NCBI GenBank assembly: GCA_015484985.1
Contig: WFUL01000171.1
Span: forward strand, 1-11,010
Direction of reading: 5' to 3'
Origin: Anaerolineales bacterium
Lineage (GTDB): Bacteria; Chloroflexota; Anaerolineae; Anaerolineales; DRMV01
Length of the DNA: 11,010 bases
The notes under the pieces are model-generated. The model saw only the letters and a program-made list of their open reading frames with translations. It searched no databases and had not been told where the DNA came from. Positions within the stretch are counted from its first letter, which is position 1. Every line of letters starts with the position of its first letter. The position numbers and the translations under genes were made by a program. This document shows, piece after piece, positions 6,278-11,010 of the stretch.

Positions 6278-6727
6278 ATGCCCATTCGTGTCGAAATCAT
6301 TGCCCAGGACCGGCGGGTATGGTCGGGCGAGGCAGATGTAGTGGTGCTTCCAGGTGGAGAGGGGGAGATGGGCGTGTTGCCCAACCACGCTCCCCTGCTC
6401 ACTACTTTGGAACCCGGGTTTTTGCGTGTGAAGCGAGGGAATGAAGAGGAAGTGTTCACGGTGGTAGGTGGGTTCGCCGAAGTCCTGCCCGACAAGGTCA
6501 TCGTGCTGGCCGATGCGGCAGAGCATGTGGAAGAAATCGACGAAGAACGCGCCCGCCGGGCGAAAGAGCGCGCGGAACGCCTCTTGGAGTCCGCGCCCTC
6601 CGATAGCGAAGCCTACCTGGCAGCACTGGCTGCCCTGCGGCGGGCGAACCTGCGCCTGGAAGCGGTGCGGCGATACCGGCGGGAGCAGCCGATTACCGCG
6701 CCTCCCCAGAGCACGGGTTCCGAATAA
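6278..6727 (+). CDS. atpC: F1Fo ATP synthase epsilon subunit
   Basis: The 149-residue product is slightly longer than the usual 130-140 of AtpC. Residues 1-85 form the N-terminal beta sandwich with the family signature GEMGVLPNHAPLL (about 29-41) and GGFAEVLPDKVIVLAD (about 65-80). Residues 86-135 are the two-helix C-terminal hairpin, here very rich in Arg, Glu and Ala. In the complex, epsilon sits on the central stalk with gamma, couples F1 to the c-ring and, through its C-terminal helices, can inhibit ATP hydrolysis. No other atp gene is next to it: the upstream neighbour is a lipoprotein and the downstream gene is MreB-like. It has its own promoter, a structured leader and a near-perfect ribosome site. 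The Ala/Pro/Ser-rich end (residues 136-149) is an extra tail. Confidence 0.95.
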   Translation: MPIRVEIIAQDRRVWSGEADVVVLPGGEGEMGVLPNHAPLLTTLEPGFLRVKRGNEEEVFTVVGGFAEVLPDKVIVLADAAEHVEEIDEERARRAKERAERLLESAPSDSEAYLAALAALRRANLRLEAVRRYRREQPITAPPQSTGSE

Positions 6728-6748
6728 CCTGGCCGAGGTTCCCCAGCG

Positions 6749-7768
6749 ATGAGTCCCTGGTTTTCCCAGGACATCGGCGTGGACCTGGGTACGGAGAAGA
6801 CTCGTATCGCCGTGCCCGAACGGGTCCTTTTGGAGGAGGCCACTCTGGCGGTTCTGGCCTTTGAGGACGACGTGCCCCGTATCGTGGCTTCAGGTGAAGA
6901 AGCCGAGACCATGATGGGGCGAGTCCCCGAAGGCCTGGAGGTGGTGCGTCCTCTGCAACATGGTGTGATTGCCTATTACGAGATCACCGAAGCGCTGTTG
7001 CGCTACCTGGTGCGCAAGTCCAGGGTGGGATCGTGGCTCTTCCGGCCCCGGGCCATGATCACCGTTCCCCATGGGGTGACCAGTGTGGAACAGCGGGCGG
7101 TGTACGAGGCCATGCTGCGGGCGGGTGCCCGGGAGGTGTACTTGATTCAGGCTCCCCTGGCGGCGGCCATCGGCGCGGATTTGCCCATCGGCACGCCAGC
7201 AGGAAACATGATTGTGTGCCTGGGCGCGGGCGCGACCCAGGCCGCGGTCATTGCCATGTACGGCATCGTCAGCGCGGAGACCTTGCGCAAGGGCGGCCAG
7301 GACCTCAATGAGGCCATCGTGACTTACGTGCGTAAGAAGTACGGCGTGATTCTGGGACCGACTACGGCCGAGGAGGTCAAGCGGGCCATTGGCGCAGCCG
7401 TGCCCCTGGAGGAGGAATTGAGCATTGAGGTGCAGGGCCAGCATCAGGTGACCGGCCTCCCCAAGGCGGTGACCCTGGTGACCAGCGAAATCGTGGAAGC
7501 CATTTATGACGTGCTGCAAGAGATGGTGGCTACGGTGCAGAAGGTCATCGAGCAGAGCCCGCCCGAACTGGTGTCCGACATCATCGACCGGGGTGTGGCC
7601 CTGTGCGGCGGTACGGCCCTGCTCCGGGGCGTGGACCGCTTGATGACCAAGGAACTGGGCGTGCCGGCTTATCTTGTGGACCAGCCCTTGCATTGCACCG
7701 TGCTGGGCGCGGCCCGTGCGGTGGCCCTGTACCCTCGCTTACGGCGGCATTTGCCCCGTTTGATGTAA
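6749..7768 (+). CDS. MreB/actin-like protein with degenerate nucleotide-binding loop
   Basis: The 339 residues span the whole MreB fold. Phosphate-1 loop DLGT (12-15) is intact. VVRPLQHGVIAYYEITEALL (65-84) matches the conserved RPL-x-x-GVI-x-D region, and VPHGVTSVEQRAV (106-118) keeps the Glu (114) that aligns with the catalytic Glu of MreB. The adenosine loop reads ALCGGTALLRG (284-294). The phosphate-2 loop, normally D-I-G-G-G-T-T-E/D, reads C157-L-G-A-G-A-T-Q164, so the Mg-associated Asp is Cys. The usual LIEEPMAAAIGA is LIQAPLAAAIGA (132-143). MreB polymers guide peptidoglycan synthesis at the inner face of the membrane; this copy may bind but not hydrolyse nucleotide. It starts 21 nt after atpC behind a weak GAGG (6735-6738), so it is probably co-transcribed with atpC and partly translationally coupled. 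A canonical mreB elsewhere in the genome is expected but cannot be seen. Confidence 0.85.
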   Translation: MSPWFSQDIGVDLGTEKTRIAVPERVLLEEATLAVLAFEDDVPRIVASGEEAETMMGRVPEGLEVVRPLQHGVIAYYEITEALLRYLVRKSRVGSWLFRPRAMITVPHGVTSVEQRAVYEAMLRAGAREVYLIQAPLAAAIGADLPIGTPAGNMIVCLGAGATQAAVIAMYGIVSAETLRKGGQDLNEAIVTYVRKKYGVILGPTTAEEVKRAIGAAVPLEEELSIEVQGQHQVTGLPKAVTLVTSEIVEAIYDVLQEMVATVQKVIEQSPPELVSDIIDRGVALCGGTALLRGVDRLMTKELGVPAYLVDQPLHCTVLGAARAVALYPRLRRHLPRLM

Positions 7769-7818
7769 TGTCACCCGAACGTGGATAACCTTTCGAAAGG
7801 AGATGGTGGGAGAAGGCC

Positions 7819-8274
7819 ATGGACCGACGGCTGACCGAACATGGTGTCTGTTTCGTATGTGGTCGGGAGAACCCCCATGGCATCGGTGTGCAATGGTGGG
7901 TGCGGGAGGACGGCACGGTATATGCCCGCGTGGTCTTCCGAGAAGCCCAACAGGGTCCTCCGGACCATGCCCATGGAGGTGCCCTGGCCGCGGTGCTGGA
8001 TGAAGCCATGGGGGCCTCGGTATGGGCCGCAGGTCACATGGTCTTGGCTGGCGAACTTCACATCCGCTATCTGCGCCCTGTGCCTCTGGGCCAGGAAGTG
8101 GTGGTGGAGGGTCGCATACGGGAACAAGAGGGGCGCAAGATTTACACCGAGGGCCGCATTTTGCTCCCGGACGGCACGGTGACCACCACTGCCCAGGGGC
8201 TTTTCATTGAGGCCCCCCATATGTTTCCACCGGATATTCCTTTGCGGTGGCAACCCGTGGATGCCCAAGGTTAG
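7819..8274 (+). CDS. Hotdog-fold thioesterase, PaaI-like
   Basis: A 151-residue single hotdog domain, typical of the PaaI/YbgC-like 4HBT superfamily of acyl-CoA thioesterases. The core motif HGGALAAVLDEAMG (residues 52-65) holds the helix and the Asp61/Glu62 pair that usually activates water. HIRYLRPVPLGQEVVVEGRI (81-100) is the next strand pair. The N-terminus carries C11-F-V-C14-G-x-x-NP-x-G, a CxxCG motif common in one branch of these small thioesterases; whether it binds metal is not known from sequence. The start at 7819 follows GGGAG (7808-7812). An AAGGAG at 7796 instead suits an out-of-frame ATG at 7803, which gives a shorter shadow frame. The gene begins 50 nt after the MreB-like gene and probably shares its transcript. 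The substrate is unknown, likely an acyl-CoA. Confidence 0.85.
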   Translation: MDRRLTEHGVCFVCGRENPHGIGVQWWVREDGTVYARVVFREAQQGPPDHAHGGALAAVLDEAMGASVWAAGHMVLAGELHIRYLRPVPLGQEVVVEGRIREQEGRKIYTEGRILLPDGTVTTTAQGLFIEAPHMFPPDIPLRWQPVDAQG

Positions 8275-8417
8275 GACACAAGATTTCGAACAGTCGCTGT
8301 CAGGAGGGCCTTCTCTGGAACGCATAGGCCTGAACGGGCACGAGACCCAAATCCGCCGACAGCGGACGGCCGTCATCCTGTCCCGCTTGGTAGGCGTGCG
8401 ATAGGGCTACGCGAAAC
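8275..8417. other. Intergenic stretch without recognisable gene
   Basis: It contains a long-range pair CGCTGTC (8294-8300) with GACAGCG (8358-8364), a 6-bp hairpin around AGGGCCT/AGGCCT, and a perfect 10-base palindrome GACGGCCGTC (8365-8374). No T-run follows any of them. The short ORFs here have no ribosome site or recognisable product. Confidence 0.4.
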
Positions 8418-8447
8418 TTTACCTGCTTTGTTCTCCTGGGGTAAAAT
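8418..8447 (+). promoter_or_regulatory. Promoter of the DUF3054-like gene
   Basis: TAAAAT (8442-8447) follows TTTACC (8418-8423) at 18-bp spacing, four of six -35 bases matching the consensus. The start of transcription would be near 8454, just before the gene. Confidence 0.55.
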
Positions 8448-8509
8448 TCCTCTGGGTCCAAACTTATCCAGACTTCAGGTGGATGCATAACACGTTGAGG
8501 AACGGGAAG

Positions 8510-8881
8510 ATGTGTGGAAAACGTGCCCTCTGGTTGGGAGACGTGCTGGTTTTACTCATTATGACCACGGTGGGCTTCCTGGTCCATGGTACGTTGGCTC
8601 AGGTGGCCCGTCTGGCCCTGACCGCCGCGCTGGTGGCCGCGGCCTGGCTGGCCGTCGCGGCCTCCCTGGGGTTGATGGAACAGACCTGGATAGACATTCC
8701 CCGGTGGTGGCTCCGCATTGTATGGGCCGTGGTGCTGGCCGTTCCCCTGGCCCTTACGGTGCGGGGGTTGTTGCTCCGGCAGGACGTCAACCCCATGTTC
8801 CCCTTGGCCATGAGCACCTTTTCCTCTGTGGGTTTGCTTATTTGGAGGGGATGGTTCCGCTATAAGTGTCCATCCTCATAA
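8510..8881 (+). CDS. DUF3054-like small membrane protein
   Basis: A 123-residue, very hydrophobic protein with four predicted membrane helices: about residues 8-26, 31-53, 67-86 and 96-112. The opening LWLGDVLVLLIMTTVGFLVHG, with a Gly-Asp in helix 1 followed by a Gly-x-x-x-His-Gly end, fits the DUF3054 family, whose function is unknown. A Trp-rich loop (WIDIPRWWLRIVW) follows helix 2. The ATG at 8510 is chosen because GAGG (8497-8500) lies 9 nt before it; an in-frame ATG at 8483 would add nine residues, but its AGGTGG directly touches the start codon. It has its own promoter and ends 84 nt before the nucleotidyltransferase gene. Confidence 0.75.
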   Translation: MCGKRALWLGDVLVLLIMTTVGFLVHGTLAQVARLALTAALVAAAWLAVAASLGLMEQTWIDIPRWWLRIVWAVVLAVPLALTVRGLLLRQDVNPMFPLAMSTFSSVGLLIWRGWFRYKCPSS

Positions 8882-8915
8882 TGCCCTGGGCTCAGCCGGG
8901 CCATCTCCATGTTCG

Positions 8916-8924
8916 TGGTACAAT
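8916..8924 (+). promoter_or_regulatory. Extended -10 promoter of the nucleotidyltransferase gene
   Basis: TGG-TACAAT gives a complete TGn extended -10 box, with transcription expected near 8931 and a leader of about 35 nt. No clear -35 is present, which is common for extended -10 promoters. Confidence 0.55.
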
Positions 8925-8965
8925 CCCAGAGACTTTCCTTCACATTACATTGAGGAGAAAAGGGC

Positions 8966-9970
8966 ATGACGCGAGCATTGACCGTGGTGCTGCCGATGGC
9001 GGGCAAAGGGACGCGCCTGCGCCCCTGGACCTGGACCCGGCCCAAGCCCTTGATTTATGTGGCTGGCAAGACGGTGCTGGAGCACATTTTGGACGGTCTT
9101 TTGCAGAGTCTTCCGGAACCAAAGCGTTTTGTTTTCGTCATCGGTTATCTAGGGGATCAAATTCGTGAGTTTATGGCCCAACATTACCCGGATGTGCAAG
9201 TGGAATATGTGCTCCAGGAGGAGGCTCTGGGACAATCCCACGCTCTTTACCTGGCTCGGGACTATCTGGAAGGTCCCACTTTGATGCTGTTCGCCGATAC
9301 GCTGATGGAAACCTCGTTCGCCATGCTCAAAGATTTGCCCACAGATCGGGGGTTCGCCTGGGTACACGAAGTGCCGGACCCTCGACGTTTTGGTGTGGCC
9401 TTCGTGGAGGAGGGCCGTGTCGTGCGTATCGTGGAGAAGCCTGAGACCACGGAGCATCGCCTGGCTGTGGTGGGGTGTTATTACTTCCCCGAGGGAAAGA
9501 CCCTGGCCCGAGCCGTGGAACGACAGTTGCAAGAAGACCTGCGTACCAAGGGCGAGTATTACATCGCGGATGCCATCAACCTGATGTTGCAGGAAGGGCT
9601 GTACATGGAGCCCGTCCCCGTTGATGTGTGGCTGGACGCGGGAACGTATGAAGCTCTGTTGGCCACCAACCGGTACTTGTTGGAGCACGGCCGGGATAAC
9701 ACGGTGGACGTGTTGAAACCCGGCCTGGTGGTCATCCCACCTGTGTACATTGACCCTACGGCGCGGGTAGAATACGCGGTCATTGGGCCCTATGTAACCG
9801 TGGGTCCTCATGTGGAAGTGCGCCGGGCTGTGGTTCGGAACAGCATCCTGGATGCCAATGCCCGGGTGGAGAACATGGTGGTGGAAAACAGCCTGGTAGG
9901 CCGTTATGTGCGCATCGAAGGGCGACCGTGGCACGGCTTTTTGGGTGACCATGCTCAGGTCCAGGCGTAA
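8966..9970 (+). CDS. Sugar-1-phosphate nucleotidyltransferase with left-handed beta-helix tail
   Basis: 334 residues, starting 8 nt after GAGGAG (8952-8957). Residues 1-235 are the NTP-transferase Rossmann-like domain. AGKGTRLRPWTWTRPKPL (12-29) is the nucleotide-binding signature with Arg19 and Lys27. Asp111 in LMLFADTLM fits the catalytic Mg-binding Asp, here in an Ala-Asp-Thr context rather than the usual Gly-Asp. EKPE is at 157-160 and VWLDAGTYEALLATNRYLL at 221-239. Residues 259-330 contain hexapeptide repeats of a left-handed beta helix, as in GlmU and archaeal-type bifunctional enzymes. Such enzymes join glucose-1-P, mannose-1-P or GlcNAc-1-P to UTP, dTTP or GTP to supply activated sugars for envelope glycans. 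The helix domain is short (about 75 residues) and shows no clear acetyltransferase site, so it may serve for oligomerisation or control. The sugar and nucleotide cannot be told from sequence alone. Confidence 0.88.
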   Translation: MTRALTVVLPMAGKGTRLRPWTWTRPKPLIYVAGKTVLEHILDGLLQSLPEPKRFVFVIGYLGDQIREFMAQHYPDVQVEYVLQEEALGQSHALYLARDYLEGPTLMLFADTLMETSFAMLKDLPTDRGFAWVHEVPDPRRFGVAFVEEGRVVRIVEKPETTEHRLAVVGCYYFPEGKTLARAVERQLQEDLRTKGEYYIADAINLMLQEGLYMEPVPVDVWLDAGTYEALLATNRYLLEHGRDNTVDVLKPGLVVIPPVYIDPTARVEYAVIGPYVTVGPHVEVRRAVVRNSILDANARVENMVVENSLVGRYVRIEGRPWHGFLGDHAQVQA

Positions 9971-10016
9971 CCAAGGGGTGCAGGTGCCCATTAACTAAGG
10001 GGAGGGGATGTTTCCC

Positions 10017-10038
10017 GGGGGTGCCGTTTATCACCCCC
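10017..10038 (+). terminator. Weak stem-loop between nucleotidyltransferase and ald
   Basis: GGGGGTG (10017-10023) pairs with CACCCCC (10032-10038) around an 8-nt loop, 46 nt after the upstream stop. No T-run follows, so termination is uncertain; it may instead sit in the ald leader. Confidence 0.4.
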
Positions 10039-10080
10039 CTTCAAGAAGAAATCTCGTAAGCCGAATGCAGGAGGCCAACC

Positions 10081-11010
10081 ATGATCATCGGTATCCCGAA
10101 GGAAATCAAGGACAACGAGTATCGCGTGGCGCAGACCCCGGGCGGGGTGGCCATGTTGGTGCAACATGGCCACCGGGTGCTGGTGCAGGCCGGTGCGGGG
10201 GAGGGTAGCGGTTTCTCCGACGAGGAATATCGACAGGCCGGTGCGGAAATCGTCGCCGAGGCCGCGGATGTCTGGAAAGGAGCGGACCTGATTCTCAAGG
10301 TCAAGGAGCCCCTTCCGCAGGAGTACGACTATTTGCGTCCCGGATTGCTGTTGTTCACCTATCTCCACCTGGCGGCCGATGAGCGCCTGACCCACGAACT
10401 CATGAAGCGCCAGGTGACGGCCATTGCCTACGAGACCGTCGAACTGGATGACGGACGTCTGCCGCTCCTGGTCCCCATGAGCGAAGTGGCCGGGCGCATG
10501 GCCGTGCAGATTGGCGCGCATTACCTGGAGAAGACCCAGGGTGGTCGTGGGAAACTCCTGGGCGGTATCCCCGGCGTGCGGCCCGCAGACGTGGTCATCA
10601 TTGGTGGGGGCACGGTGGGCATCAACGCGGCCAAGATTGCCTTGGGCATGGGCGCGCACGTGGTCATCATCGAGAAGAACCCGGACCGCCTCCGTTACCT
10701 GGACGAGGTGCTCCACGGGAACCTGACCACCCTGGCCTCGAACCCCCGCAACATCGAGGACTCCGTGCGGGTGGCGGACCTGGTCATCGGCGCGGTGTTG
10801 ATTCCTGGCGCGCGAGCGCCCATCCTGGTGAGCCGAGACCTGGTGGCCAAGATGAAGCCCGGTTCGGTCATCATTGACGTGGCCGTGGACCAGGGCGGGT
10901 GCGTGGAGACCATCCGGCCCACCACCCACAGCCACCCCACCTACGTGGTGGATGGCGTGATTCACTACGGCGTGACCAACATGCCGGGCGCGGTGCCGCG
11001 CACTTCCACC
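10081..11010 (+). CDS. ald: Alanine dehydrogenase (3' truncated by window end)
   Basis: ATG 10081 lies 6 nt after AGGAGG (10069-10074). 310 codons are open to the last base, against about 370 in full-length enzymes, so the C-terminus is outside the window. It begins IGIPKEIKDNEYRVA, the family start, with substrate Arg15. Lys75 (VKEP) and His96 (TYLHLAAD) are the pyruvate-binding and catalytic residues, and Asp270 (IDVAVDQGG) completes the active site; numbering coincides with characterised bacterial Ald. The dinucleotide site is GGGTVGINAAKIALGMGAHV (175-194). The enzyme interconverts L-alanine and pyruvate plus ammonia with NAD+ (EC 1.4.1.1) in the cytosol. All key residues visible are intact. 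PntA-like transhydrogenase is the nearest alternative but does not fit the active site. Confidence 0.95.
   Translation, partial: MIIGIPKEIKDNEYRVAQTPGGVAMLVQHGHRVLVQAGAGEGSGFSDEEYRQAGAEIVAEAADVWKGADLILKVKEPLPQEYDYLRPGLLLFTYLHLAADERLTHELMKRQVTAIAYETVELDDGRLPLLVPMSEVAGRMAVQIGAHYLEKTQGGRGKLLGGIPGVRPADVVIIGGGTVGINAAKIALGMGAHVVIIEKNPDRLRYLDEVLHGNLTTLASNPRNIEDSVRVADLVIGAVLIPGARAPILVSRDLVAKMKPGSVIIDVAVDQGGCVETIRPTTHSHPTYVVDGVIHYGVTNMPGAVPRTST

Noticed and set aside
6890..7693. 267-residue minus-strand frame opposite the MreB-like gene
   Set aside because: Same reason: a His-rich shadow of a clearly conserved actin-like protein.
9149..9991. 280-residue minus-strand frame opposite the nucleotidyltransferase
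   Set aside because: It mirrors the real gene and has no recognisable domain.
9991..10965. 324-residue open frame on the minus strand opposite ald
   Set aside because: The + strand encodes an unmistakable alanine dehydrogenase with all catalytic residues. The opposite frame is His/Gly/Val-rich low-complexity protein without a ribosome site, a product of codon bias.

Overview
The window looks like chromosomal DNA of a Chloroflexota bacterium, most likely an Anaerolineae-type lineage. This is judged from gene content rather than a marker gene: a TadE-like pilus protein carrying Pro/Thr-rich linkers and beta domains, a DUF348/G5 lipoprotein with a beta-propeller, an MreB-like protein beside atpC, and extended -10 promoters reading TGG-TACAAT. 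All supported genes lie on the + strand. No rRNA, tRNA, CRISPR array, insertion sequence or phage gene was seen.

Left part (1-4250), a secreted and pilus-associated block. A 5'-truncated von Willebrand A/TadG-like protein (1-680) is followed after 17 nt by an 860-residue TadE-like protein (698-3280). The TadE membrane segment is extended by three Pro/Thr linkers, three copies of a cysteine-bracketed beta domain and one Ig-like segment. After a hairpin comes a small lipoprotein of unknown function (3378-4103), then three successive hairpins ending in a very strong terminator (4203-4252).

Middle part (4311-8274), an envelope and energy block. A lipoprotein with DUF348-like, G5 and beta-propeller regions (4373-5992) has its own promoter and a five-codon ORF at the Shine-Dalgarno site. 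Inside its 3' end starts a second promoter, which drives a leader of about 265 nt with strong predicted RNA structure. Downstream are atpC (6278-6727), an MreB/actin-like gene whose phosphate-2 loop is degenerate (6749-7768), and a hotdog-fold thioesterase (7819-8274). The atpC gene has no other ATP synthase gene beside it in this window.

Right part (8418-11010). A small DUF3054-like membrane protein (8510-8881) and a sugar-1-phosphate nucleotidyltransferase with a left-handed beta-helix tail (8966-9970) each have a recognisable promoter. The 5' 310 codons of alanine dehydrogenase (ald, from 10081) run off the window end.

The signals most worth a second look are the structured atpC leader with mutually exclusive pairings, the degenerate MreB-like ATPase, and the modular cysteine-bracketed domain on TadE.
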